Origin: JBNJGT01 sp046496745
Lineage (GTDB): Archaea; Nanobdellota; Nanobdellia; Woesearchaeales; JACJVW01
Reading direction: 5' to 3'
Assembly: GCA_046496745.1 (NCBI GenBank)
Contig: JAWOGQ010000075.1
Location: 1-13,773, forward strand
Length of the DNA stretch: 13,773 nucleotides
Shown: positions 5,637-12,376 of the stretch, one piece after another
How the letters are laid out: every line of letters begins with the position of its first letter
Position numbering within the stretch: the first letter of the stretch is position 1
Made by a program: the position numbers and the translations under genes
The notes under the pieces: generated by a model
Seen by the model: the letters and a program-made list of their open reading frames with translations, nothing else
Told to the model about the DNA's origin: nothing
Database searches by the model: none

Positions 5637-7630
5637 CAAAATGGTATGCCCGGTTCGTTCACCGGTATCACCTAGCTATGCTTCTCGTATTTCTTCTTAT
5701 CACTGTGGTCCTTGGCCTCCAGATCCAGAATGTTGTCATTGAGCCCATGGATTACAAGACCTTTCTTCCAGCGGACAGCAAGACCATGGAAGGCCTTAAT
5801 TTTGTTGAGGATACCTTCATCAGCACAGATTCAGCACAGGTCCTCATAATGAAAAGAGAAGGGTATGGTGTTGACTGGGCACAGGACGACATAATCTCTT
5901 ATGTGGACCGCCTTGAACAGGCCATAAACAAGATCCCTTATGTTGATTATACCCTGTCCTATGTAAGTACTTTGGAACAGAAGAATAGTTCCAGTATAAG
6001 ACGCCAGGAACTTTATTCACTTATGAATAAGGAGACTATACTATATCCAATAGATCCCCTCTCAGAGGTAGAATCATATATCGAGAATTTTGATGAGCTT
6101 GATAAGGGAATCAAGAAGCAGCATGAAGCAATCAAGGAGCTTACCAATTCCAGCGGCAATCTGGTCACAAAGATTGGAAGCCTGAAAGAAGGTGCTCTCA
6201 GGATAAAGCGATCCACGGCAATACAGGACAAGGAAGTAGGAACAGGAGAGTTGACCGAAGGGATATCAGAGCTTTCCATTGCCCTACAGAATCTTTCAGA
6301 TGATATTTCAGGCCTTTCTGAAGGGATCCGTGCAACCTATTGCGAACCAAAGATAACTGATCCTGTATACGGCCCTACAGAGATTGACAACCCATATTAT
6401 AATGATACATCATGCTATGCCTACCAGAACAGGACTATCGAGGATTCTTATCGCTCTTTACGTGATACCTATTGCGCAGAATATCTGCCATCCCCTCCTT
6501 ATCCTGCCAACACTCCTAATCCCCATTATAACGAGACACGCTGCAATACCTATAATGCTATACTTTCCACCATGGAGAAGGATTTCAGCTATTACGAAGG
6601 CCTGAACCAGATAAGCTACAATATTGATAACAGGATGATACCTGCGCTTGCAGAGCTTGAGGCAGGTTCAGAGAAAGCAGGCGAAGGCCTCAGGGATTTC
6701 AAGGAGAGTATTCTTGAGATCAACAAAGGGATGGATGAGCTGGTTCAGTATCTCAGGCTTCTTCAGGCTGGCATGAAAGAGTATAACAACAATATGGTGG
6801 TCCTTGAACAGGAGACAAAAGCCCTTAGCAATAATGTCTCAGACTATAATGAACAGGTCTCCTCCACTTACAAGATGTTAAAGGATACAGTTGATACTGA
6901 TTACGAGGCACAGGAATATCTCATCTCGAATAAGAAGGAATTTGGCAAGTTCTTCAGTTCAGACGGCACATCCACAAGGATACATGTCCTTTTCAGGAAA
7001 GGTGTTGACAAGGAATACATCTCCCATAAACTTCAGGATGTGACTGGTTCCGTAGACTCACCTGGCAACCTTAAGAGCCTTGCAATCGGTGACATGCTTC
7101 GTTTTGACAAGCTGCAAGGCATGATCCCTCACGAGGTCATGAGCACTTCACTATTTGCTGCAGTCCTGATAATAACAATAATCCTCCTCCTTATCAGGCG
7201 CCCGGTCATGAGCATATTGACCCTTTCCACCATCCTTTTTGGAACCATCTGGACCTTTGGTATACTGGGAAGCATTAACATGAACCTTAATCCCGCATCA
7301 TCCGGGATAATCTCCATGCTTCTTGGTATAGGGATCGATTTCGGGATCCAGATCATCTCAGAATTCATAAAATTCTTTAAGTCCACTAACCTGGAGAATG
7401 CACTGGCAAAGACTTTCGAGATAACAATGACACCCATACTCATAACCACCGGCTCTGCCCTGCTTGGTTTCTTTGCCATGGGTCTTGCACAGGTTACAAT
7501 AATGCAGGATATGAGCCGCATCCTCATGCTTGGTACTCCCATGTATTTCCTTGCAGCCTTTACAGTGCTGCCAGCTGCACTGACCTGCTATACGAATTTC
7601 AAACAGAAAATAAGAGGTGAACACAAATGA
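5618..7630 (+). CDS. RND/MMPL-family transporter, C-terminal half with large coiled-coil and cysteine insert
   Basis: This 670-residue protein is the second RND half. It has one helix at about 19-36, a long outside domain (37-507), then helices at about 508-527, 529-551, 557-579, 604-622 and 634-655. LGIGIDFGIQIISEFIKFF (569-587) is the TM4-type signature and keeps the aspartate (D574) that the first half has replaced by E. The outside domain is much larger than in the first half. After a porter-like region (45-125) there are predicted long helices at about 150-240 and 316-425, rich in E, K, L and S. Between them lies a duplicated tyrosine/proline segment with four cysteines (242, 266, 286, 309) and three sequons (N262, N271, N305). 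A second porter-like segment (450-490) precedes the membrane. Long coiled coils between TM1 and TM2 recall YhgE/Pip and some MmpL proteins. It overlaps its neighbours by 19 nt and 4 nt. Confidence 0.85.
   Translation: MDHKRIAKWYARFVHRYHLAMLLVFLLITVVLGLQIQNVVIEPMDYKTFLPADSKTMEGLNFVEDTFISTDSAQVLIMKREGYGVDWAQDDIISYVDRLEQAINKIPYVDYTLSYVSTLEQKNSSSIRRQELYSLMNKETILYPIDPLSEVESYIENFDELDKGIKKQHEAIKELTNSSGNLVTKIGSLKEGALRIKRSTAIQDKEVGTGELTEGISELSIALQNLSDDISGLSEGIRATYCEPKITDPVYGPTEIDNPYYNDTSCYAYQNRTIEDSYRSLRDTYCAEYLPSPPYPANTPNPHYNETRCNTYNAILSTMEKDFSYYEGLNQISYNIDNRMIPALAELEAGSEKAGEGLRDFKESILEINKGMDELVQYLRLLQAGMKEYNNNMVVLEQETKALSNNVSDYNEQVSSTYKMLKDTVDTDYEAQEYLISNKKEFGKFFSSDGTSTRIHVLFRKGVDKEYISHKLQDVTGSVDSPGNLKSLAIGDMLRFDKLQGMIPHEVMSTSLFAAVLIITIILLLIRRPVMSILTLSTILFGTIWTFGILGSINMNLNPASSGIISMLLGIGIDFGIQIISEFIKFFKSTNLENALAKTFEITMTPILITTGSALLGFFAMGLAQVTIMQDMSRILMLGTPMYFLAAFTVLPAALTCYTNFKQKIRGEHK
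6329..6565 (+). repeat. Internal protein duplication (two Tyr/Pro/Cys units, 44-residue offset)
   Basis: Residues 238-274 and 282-316 of the second RND half share the order TYC, P-x-Y, NP-x-YN(D/E)T-x-C, x-x-Y. Cysteine spacing is 24 residues in the first unit and 23 in the second. DNA similarity is only moderate, so this is an old duplication. Confidence 0.7.
7613..7620 (+). promoter_or_regulatory. Strong ribosome binding site inside the end of the RND gene
   Basis: AGAGGTGA is a near-perfect match to the archaeal SD consensus and ends 6 nt before the ATG at 7627. It fixes the start of the CARDB-type gene although that start lies within the previous reading frame. Confidence 0.7.
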
Positions 7631-8778
7631 AAAGATTGATTTTGCTTATGCTTTTGCCACTTGCCTTTGCAACTGACGTGCAACTGCTCAACACAGATCC
7701 CTATCCATTGGAATCCGGAGAATTCGGTAAGTTAAGGGTGAAACTTCTTGACAGCAATTACTATGAAGACAGGGATTTTGATACCTCCACTGCCTCAATA
7801 ACATTCATTGATTCTGAGGCATTAAAGCTTGTGGACGAATCCTCGCGCACAAAGACCTTTACCCTCAAGGGAAAGCATTCCGAGGACTTTTACCAGCTTA
7901 TCGAGTATGATGTATTGGTAGGCAATGTCCCTGAAGGTTCTGTTGAGATCGCTTTCAGGGTCAACGGTAACACAGAATATGTCACAATACCAATAGAGGA
8001 CGATAACGCTTCATTTGACATCGGAAACATACAAAGCCTCCCGAAACACCTCTATCCTGATACCGAGGATGTAAAGCTTGAGATCCAGATAGCAAACATT
8101 GGAGACAAGGACGCTGAGAATGTTGTTGCGTCAATCACCTCTGACGCGCTTGAATCAGCAAGCTCTTTCTCTGCAAGATACGGTATTGGTACAATAGAGG
8201 AATCAGATACAGGGACAGCAATATTCTATGTTGATGTGCCGGATATTGACCCAGGCACAAAAGAATTGGATATGCATATCTCTTACAAGGAAGGAGATGC
8301 AATAAGGGAAAAATCATTCAGTATCCCTTTCGTGGTTCTGGGAAAGCCTGATTTTTCAGTCGAAACAATACATAACGAGAAAGTTAAGCAGGGTGAATCC
8401 TCCTACCTCAAGCTCAATATTACAAATACTGGCCGTCATGAAGCAGAAGAAGTCGCTGTTGATGTCATAAAGGACAGTAACGTGCTTATTGAATTTGAGC
8501 GTTATGTTGATTTCGTAGGCGAGCTACAGCCCGGAGAGAGCGGGGAGGTATATCTCCCCTTCACCGCAAGTAAGGATGCTTCTATCAAAGAAAATCCCGT
8601 GGAACTGTCTATCCGCTACATCTTCAATGACCAGGTACATTCAGAGAGCGCAAGACAACTGATAACTGTTGAGAAAAGGAACCAGACTGTTTTTGAGAAT
8701 AAGACAATGATGGGTATTATCGTAGCTTTGGTGATACTTGCTTCAGTAATATACCATGTTATGAGGGGAGAAAAATGA
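7627..8778 (+). CDS. Secreted, C-terminally membrane-anchored beta-domain protein (COG1361/CARDB-like)
   Basis: Residues 1-15 (MKRLILLMLLPLAFA) are a signal peptide. The body is all-beta in appearance with two Ig-like CARDB/NEW3-type units. One is near 130-238, with LYPDTEDVKLEIQIANIGDK and AENVVASI. The other is near 241-348, with VKQGESSYLKLNITNTGRHE followed by AEEVAVDV and LQPGESGEVYLPF. The 'N-x-G ... A-x-x-V' pattern is the mark of this COG1361 group. Residues 361-379 form a membrane helix followed by RGEK, so the protein is held by its C-terminus with the domains outside. The N-terminal 16-125 region is another beta-rich domain. It overlaps the RND gene by ATGA and the next gene by ATGA, which indicates tight co-translation. 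From memory, COG1361 proteins are often found beside archaeal RND pumps. A role as an extracellular partner or adaptor of the pump is an inference. Confidence 0.75.
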   Translation: MKRLILLMLLPLAFATDVQLLNTDPYPLESGEFGKLRVKLLDSNYYEDRDFDTSTASITFIDSEALKLVDESSRTKTFTLKGKHSEDFYQLIEYDVLVGNVPEGSVEIAFRVNGNTEYVTIPIEDDNASFDIGNIQSLPKHLYPDTEDVKLEIQIANIGDKDAENVVASITSDALESASSFSARYGIGTIEESDTGTAIFYVDVPDIDPGTKELDMHISYKEGDAIREKSFSIPFVVLGKPDFSVETIHNEKVKQGESSYLKLNITNTGRHEAEEVAVDVIKDSNVLIEFERYVDFVGELQPGESGEVYLPFTASKDASIKENPVELSIRYIFNDQVHSESARQLITVEKRNQTVFENKTMMGIIVALVILASVIYHVMRGEK

Positions 8779-9170
8779 AAAGAATACTTTTGTTGGTTTT
8801 ACTGGCATCATTTGCTTTTGCACTTGATTGCTCAGAGATTCAGGAGTCTGTGGAAGGGGTAGAGCTTCCCGGCTTTTTGCCCTATAAGAATGAGGCATTT
8901 AATTTCTATATTGCCGAAGAACCAGTTGCTAATGCAGTGATTGAGGAAGGGAAAGTGACAGCTGTTTCCTGTGAGGAAGGAAATTCAACCTACAACGTGT
9001 ACGTTGATAGCAAAGCAACAATAGAGAAACTCCAGGAGTCAGATGATCCCTTAGGAACCCTGAAGGAAATGCTTGGCTCAGAGATAGAGATCAAGGGGAC
9101 AACCTTTACTAAAAAGGTCAAAGGTTTCTTCACAAGGATTGGTATCTCAGTCGCCTCCTGGTTTGCCTGA
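8775..9170 (+). CDS. Small secreted protein, possibly SCP2-like lipid-binding
   Basis: This 131-residue protein has a signal peptide (1-16, MKRILLLVLLASFAFA) and then a compact domain with one likely disulfide (C19, C66). The order of the mature part resembles sterol carrier protein 2 folds: an initial helix, the strand pair NAVIEEGKVTAV (53-64), the strand YNVYVDSKATIEKL (73-86), the helix DPLGTLKEML (91-100), then EIEIKGTTF (103-111). It ends with an amphipathic helix KKVKGFFTRIGISVASWF (113-130). The family call is inferred from this pattern and is weak. The start overlaps the preceding stop by ATGA, and GAGGGGAG at 8763-8770 supplies an SD. It is the last gene of the RND operon and is followed at once by a T8 terminator. 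If SCP2-like, it would carry a lipid outside the cell membrane. Confidence 0.6.
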   Translation: MKRILLLVLLASFAFALDCSEIQESVEGVELPGFLPYKNEAFNFYIAEEPVANAVIEEGKVTAVSCEEGNSTYNVYVDSKATIEKLQESDDPLGTLKEMLGSEIEIKGTTFTKKVKGFFTRIGISVASWFA

Positions 9171-9178
9171 TTTTTTTT
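9171..9178 (+). terminator. T8 terminator of the RND operon
   Basis: Eight T directly after the TGA stop codon at 9168-9170, with another T4 at 9181-9184. No GC-rich hairpin precedes it, as is usual for archaeal T-run terminators. Confidence 0.65.
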
Positions 9179-9219
9179 AATTTTAGTAAATTCTCCTTTG
9201 TAAATAACACCAATTACAC

Positions 9220-9254
9220 GGTAGTTTTCGAAAGCCTTTTAAATAATAACTACC
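9220..9254. repeat. 7-bp inverted repeat around the promoter of the 348-residue gene
   Basis: GGTAGTT (9220-9226) and AACTACC (9248-9254) are perfect inverted arms separated by 21 bp, with the TATA box in the spacer. This is a possible operator. A pair of arms this long can also arise by chance. Confidence 0.35.
9237..9244 (+). promoter_or_regulatory. TATA box of the 348-residue hypothetical gene
   Basis: TTTTAAAT lies 29 nt before the ATG at 9266, with no SD between, so the message should be leaderless. The purine run CGAAAG just upstream fits a BRE. Confidence 0.6.
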
Positions 9255-9265
9255 TATCAGTAACA

Positions 9266-10312
9266 ATGGTTGCAGACATATGGCCTTTAAGTACAAAAGA
9301 GAGGGCCCAATACGGAAGATATACCCAATTACAGGACACCTTTGATCTCCAGTTTGCCCAGCAATTCCTGTTCGAATCCTACAGGACCATTACTAATCGG
9401 GGTGGGCGTTATCGTTTCCTGGATGTGCGTGGCCTGCAGCCTGGTGCAGTTGGCTATACCCAGCTCGAAGACACCATGACTGGTCATAGGAGCGCACTTA
9501 TCCTTTTCATGAAGGATCGTCTTGATTCATCCCATAAGAAATACATAAGGTTCAAGAACAATTACAAGGTGACCCGTGATAGTCTCATAAATAAAGGTCT
9601 GGTAGACAAGCATTTTGCGCAGGAATTCAACCAGCTCCATGCCCTGGTCCCTCATAAGCGGTTCAACAAGACCTTGCGTGAGATTCTTAGATCAGATTTT
9701 GCAGCCCTGATCCAGCCAGATGCACGTATGCCTAACAAGTACGCAATAACCCATTACAGGGTAGAGATAGATCATAACCTGGAAGAAGCAGTAGAAGAGC
9801 TTGCCAAGGAAAAGAAAGTCATTAAGAAAGACCTCTATGAAAGCGGAGAACAGGTTGAAGAGCATCTGGAAGCTAAATTCTTCGAGTATTACGGTTTTTC
9901 ACATACCTCTGGTGGCAGGCGAAGAGCCGCTGTCAAGGCAGCACATTATCTATCCCGTCAGGAAATACCATTCACTGTATATGTTGCAAGCACTGAGGAC
10001 AGGACATTGACACGTATAACAGAAGATAACATAATCAAGTATACACTCCTCAAGCTCAACAAGAAAACCCAGGCAGACCTTGAGAGGCATCACCCTGGTT
10101 CTGCAAAAAAGATAATGCATGCAGATAATCTTGCCTTGTTCAGGGTGGTTTATTCCAGGCCAGATATCAATGGAAAGGAAGACCTGAACAAGAACTGGCT
10201 ACAAAGAGTTCATGAGCATCTCATTCCCAAGCGCGGGTTTCCTTCACAAAGACCTATCCCTTATGAGATAATATATCCCAAGTCTGATCCTTTCATAAGA
10301 AAAAATAAATAG
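9266..10312 (+). CDS. Hypothetical cysteine-free basic protein, 348 residues
   Basis: I do not recognise this protein. It is soluble, rich in R, K, H and Y, and has no cysteine. Residues 170-208 form a long charged helix (EEAVEELAKEKKVIKKDLYE and on), which probably joins two domains. Before it lies an alpha-rich part (80-165) with many basic residues, for example HKKYIRFKNNYKVTRDSL at 90-107. After it comes GFSHTSGGRRRAAVKAAHYL (210-229), a Gly/Arg-rich loop and helix that could bind nucleic acid or phosphate. Then comes a possible mixed alpha/beta segment with FTVYVAS (236-242). The C-terminus is proline- and basic-rich. The start was chosen from the TATA box 29 nt upstream. AmrS follows after 12 nt, so the two may be co-transcribed, although AmrS also has AT-rich sequence that could act as its own promoter. 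A nucleic-acid-related role is only a guess from composition. Confidence 0.65.
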   Translation: MVADIWPLSTKERAQYGRYTQLQDTFDLQFAQQFLFESYRTITNRGGRYRFLDVRGLQPGAVGYTQLEDTMTGHRSALILFMKDRLDSSHKKYIRFKNNYKVTRDSLINKGLVDKHFAQEFNQLHALVPHKRFNKTLREILRSDFAALIQPDARMPNKYAITHYRVEIDHNLEEAVEELAKEKKVIKKDLYESGEQVEEHLEAKFFEYYGFSHTSGGRRRAAVKAAHYLSRQEIPFTVYVASTEDRTLTRITEDNIIKYTLLKLNKKTQADLERHHPGSAKKIMHADNLALFRVVYSRPDINGKEDLNKNWLQRVHEHLIPKRGFPSQRPIPYEIIYPKSDPFIRKNK

Positions 10313-10324
10313 TATCTTATCTTC

Positions 10325-11185
10325 ATGCAAGTCATGGAAGCTCGTTTCTACAGGAAAAGACATGACTCAGTCCAGTGTTACCTTTGCCCCCATGTCTGCA
10401 TAATAAAGGAAGGCGAGACTGGTATCTGCAAAGTCAGGAAGAATAAAGGTGGAATCCTTTACTCTGAAGTATATGGAAAACTCATTGCAAGAAACATTGA
10501 CCCTATTGAAAAAAAGCCTTTGTACCTCTTCTATCCCGGTTCAACCACTTACAGCATCGCAACAGTAGGTTGCAACATGAAATGCAGTTTCTGCCAGAAC
10601 TGGGAGATTTCCCAGGCAAAAGCTATCCTGGGAGAAGACATGACCCCAAAGGAGATAGTTGAAGATGCCCTGAGGAAAGGTTGCCAGAGCATATCCTATA
10701 CCTACACAGAGCCAACCATCTTCTTTGAGTTCGCTTATGACACTGCAATTCTTGCAAGAGAGAAAGGCCTGAAGAACGTTTTTGTATCAAACGGTTTCAT
10801 CACCAGACCAGCAATAGACCTGATAAGCACATGTCTTGATGCCATAAATATCGACCTCAAAGGATTCTCTGAAGATTTCTACCAGCACACCTGTCATGCC
10901 TCATTCAGGCCTGTCCTTGACGCTATCCGCAGGTACTATGCCAATGGAGTCTTTGTGGAGCTTACAACACTTATTGTTCCAGGACACAACGACTCAGATC
11001 AGATGATCGAAAAGATTGTAGATTTCATCATCTCGATTGACAGGGAGATTCCCTGGCACATATCAAGATTTTTCCCTCTCTATCAGATGGCAGACCTGAA
11101 ACCTACTCCCCGGGAAACACTTGAAAGAGCATATAAGATAGGCACTCAAAAAGGTCTTAAGAATATATATCTTGGAAATATATGA
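10325..11185 (+). CDS. amrS: AmmeMemoRadiSam system radical SAM enzyme, lacking the usual C-terminal tail
   Basis: The N-terminal motif C-x2-CPHVC-x9-C (C18, C21, C25, C35), ending in GICKVRKN, is a hallmark of AmrS. The radical SAM motif CNMKCSFCQNWEIS (C83, C87, C90) follows, then SYTYTEPTIFFEFAYD (124-139), VSNGF (154-158), INIDLKGF (174-181) and WHISRFFPLYQM (244-255), all typical of this enzyme. AmrS proteins usually continue past YLGN with a glycine-rich stretch and TYCPxCGxxL-type cysteine knuckles, to about 330 residues. Here the protein stops at YLGNI, 286 residues, so the tail is missing and the stop codon touches the terminator of the HU gene. The catalytic core looks intact. AmrS works with AmrA and Memo-like AmrB in unknown chemistry; neither partner is in the window. 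The start may instead be the ATG at 10334 (MEARFY), which fits family N-termini equally well. No SD is visible. Confidence 0.85.
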   Translation: MQVMEARFYRKRHDSVQCYLCPHVCIIKEGETGICKVRKNKGGILYSEVYGKLIARNIDPIEKKPLYLFYPGSTTYSIATVGCNMKCSFCQNWEISQAKAILGEDMTPKEIVEDALRKGCQSISYTYTEPTIFFEFAYDTAILAREKGLKNVFVSNGFITRPAIDLISTCLDAINIDLKGFSEDFYQHTCHASFRPVLDAIRRYYANGVFVELTTLIVPGHNDSDQMIEKIVDFIISIDREIPWHISRFFPLYQMADLKPTPRETLERAYKIGTQKGLKNIYLGNI

Positions 11186-11192
11186 AAAAAAA
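11185..11192 (-). terminator. T8 terminator of the HU gene, inside the end of amrS
   Basis: Eight A on the plus strand read as eight T on the minus strand, 5-12 nt after the HU stop codon. The run shares its first base with the amrS TGA stop. Confidence 0.6.
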
Positions 11193-11196
11193 TAAA

Positions 11197-11457
11197 TTAA
11201 TATTTTGGATTCTTGCTTGCTTTGAAAGTGAATACTTTCTTTGCTGGAATCTTGATTTTCTCACCGGTTGCAGGATTGACTCCTTTTCGAGCTTTCCGCT
11301 TTGTGGTTTTGAATGTTCCGAATCCAACTAGCTGGACACTGTCCTTTTTTGCACCTTTCATGATGTTGGAAAGGGTTGAGTTCAGTGCTTTTTCAGCATC
11401 TGTCTTCGTAAGTCCGGTGTCTTTTACGATTCCTTCTATAAGTTCGCCTTTATTCAT
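11197..11457 (-). CDS. HU/IHF-family DNA-binding protein
   Basis: An 86-residue bacterial-type HU. MNKGELIEGIVKDTGLTKTD with the helix AEKALNSTLSNIMKGAKK forms the dimerising helices. VQLVGFGTFKTTKRKARKG is the family signature region. NPATGEKIKIPAKKVFTFKA carries the DNA-intercalating proline (P62) and the end of the beta arm. Length is close to the usual 90. The protein bends and compacts DNA as a dimer. The ATG at 11457 was chosen over GTG at 11466 because that GTG lies inside the SD GAGGTGAT, a perfect 8-nt match to the archaeal 16S tail. HU occurs in a few archaeal groups and is considered to come from bacteria. Here it is likely a main chromatin protein, and its strong SD and short leader suggest high expression. 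It lies 57 nt downstream of the CysQ-like gene but has its own promoter. Confidence 0.9.
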   Translation of the reverse strand: MNKGELIEGIVKDTGLTKTDAEKALNSTLSNIMKGAKKDSVQLVGFGTFKTTKRKARKGVNPATGEKIKIPAKKVFTFKASKNPKY

Positions 11458-11461
11458 AACT

Positions 11462-11469
11462 ATCACCTC
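11462..11469 (-). promoter_or_regulatory. Perfect SD of the HU gene; decides the start
   Basis: GAGGTGAT ends 4 nt before the ATG at 11457. The alternative GTG start is part of this site, so it is unlikely to be used. Confidence 0.75.
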
Positions 11470-11470
11470 G

Positions 11471-11512
11471 TTAGGGTTTCTGAAAACTAGTACTATTTAA
11501 AACTTACCCTAA
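11471..11512. repeat. 7-bp inverted repeat around the HU promoter
   Basis: TTAGGGT (11471-11477) and ACCCTAA (11506-11512) are perfect inverted arms separated by 28 bp, with the HU TATA box between them. The promoter-proximal arm would lie in the start region of the HU transcript. This is a possible operator, for example for autoregulation, but unproven. Confidence 0.35.
11495..11502 (-). promoter_or_regulatory. TATA box of the HU gene
   Basis: TTTTAAAT on the minus strand has its first T 45 nt before the ATG at 11457. This leaves a leader of about 15 nt that holds the SD. Confidence 0.6.
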
Positions 11513-11523
11513 ATAGAAGACGT

Positions 11524-12300
11524 TCACTGACGGGCAATCTGCTGGATGATAGTGTGCTTATCGCTTCCATTGGTTGCAATGAGCCCACCATTCATCCTCC
11601 GGTCATTGTAGATGAGATTTTCTCCAGACCTGTTGAACACTATTCCTCCTGCTTCCCGCAGGATCACCTCAGGAGCACAGCAGTCCCATGCACCCAGCTT
11701 ATCGCTTGTATTGAGGTAAAAATCAGCCTCTCCCTCGCTTATCCTGCCAAGCTTTATCCCTATGCTTCCGCATCTTATGAAATCTTGCACATTAAGATTT
11801 TTTGCAATCTTCTTTTCTCCTTCACTGAAATGATTCCTGCTTATGACCATCCTGGATATTCCGCATGCCTTGACTGAAAGCCTGCTATCTTTTCCTTCAT
11901 GCTCCACGAATGATCCATTACCCTTGCTTGCATAATACATCTTATCCAATACAGGCAGATAGACAACACCCATGACAGGTACTCCCTTGTCAAGCAGCCC
12001 CACCATGATCGAAAACTCTCCTGTCTTGTTGACAAAATCCTTTGTTCCGTCGAGAGGATCAATGACCCATACTTTGTCATGGTCTGGAAGCCCTTCCCTT
12101 ACCTCTTCTGAGATTATACCATAATCAAAATGTCTCAATCCTTCCCTCAGAAGCTTGTCAGACAAAAGGTCTGCTTCTGTCACAGGGCTTGTATCATGCT
12201 TTATATCATGGGAGAATTCTGTATCATAGATTCTCATGATCTGTGATCCTACTTCTCTTACAAGTTTTTTTACAGCATCTAACTCCTTTTCATAACCCAT
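11524..12300 (-). CDS. cysQ: CysQ-like 3'(2'),5'-bisphosphate nucleotidase / inositol monophosphatase family
   Basis: All metal-binding motifs of the Li+-sensitive phosphatase family are present. SPVTEADLLSD (38-48) and ISEE (63-66, with E65) come first, then WVIDPLDGTKDFVNKTGEFS (78-97, with D81 and D84), and GAWDCCAPEVILREAGG (203-219, with D206). DPLDGTKDF followed by FSI is the form seen in CysQ, which turns 3'-phosphoadenosine 5'-phosphate into AMP, rather than the DPIDGTxNF of inositol or fructose bisphosphatases. The length, 258, is normal. Family members can be promiscuous, so an inositol-1-phosphate or fructose-1,6-bisphosphate role is not excluded. Archaeal inositol phosphatases serve lipid head-group synthesis. 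WDCC replaces the usual WDxAA/GA, an oddity beside the metal aspartate. The start is supported by a TATA-like box 31 nt upstream with no SD. It is divergent from the 189-residue gene. Confidence 0.8.
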   Translation of the reverse strand: MGYEKELDAVKKLVREVGSQIMRIYDTEFSHDIKHDTSPVTEADLLSDKLLREGLRHFDYGIISEEVREGLPDHDKVWVIDPLDGTKDFVNKTGEFSIMVGLLDKGVPVMGVVYLPVLDKMYYASKGNGSFVEHEGKDSRLSVKACGISRMVISRNHFSEGEKKIAKNLNVQDFIRCGSIGIKLGRISEGEADFYLNTSDKLGAWDCCAPEVILREAGGIVFNRSGENLIYNDRRMNGGLIATNGSDKHTIIQQIARQ

Positions 12301-12323
12301 TATATATCCAGAATAGAGTTTTA

Positions 12324-12331
12324 TTTTTAAA
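12324..12331 (-). promoter_or_regulatory. TATA-like box of the CysQ-like gene
   Basis: TTTAAAAA on the minus strand has its first T 31 nt before the ATG at 12300, the leaderless spacing. Confidence 0.5.
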
Positions 12332-12344
12332 GATTACGGGCACA

Positions 12345-12352
12345 TTATATAT
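12345..12352 (+). promoter_or_regulatory. TATA box of the 189-residue hypothetical gene
   Basis: TTATATAT lies 32 nt before the ATG at 12377. This box and the divergent one at 12324-12331 share a 76-bp intergenic region. Confidence 0.6.
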
Positions 12353-12376
12353 ATCATTCTCTATCTCCTTTATAGG

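Noticed and set aside
7129..7542. A 137-codon minus-strand frame antisense to the second RND half.
   Set aside because: The plus-strand frame has the RND signature here. The antisense frame is rich in M, R and I, as expected for a reverse reading of membrane-helix codons.
11458..11466. GTG start at 11466 for HU.
   Set aside because: The codon is part of the SD sequence GAGGTGAT, and family members start near the MNK at 11457.
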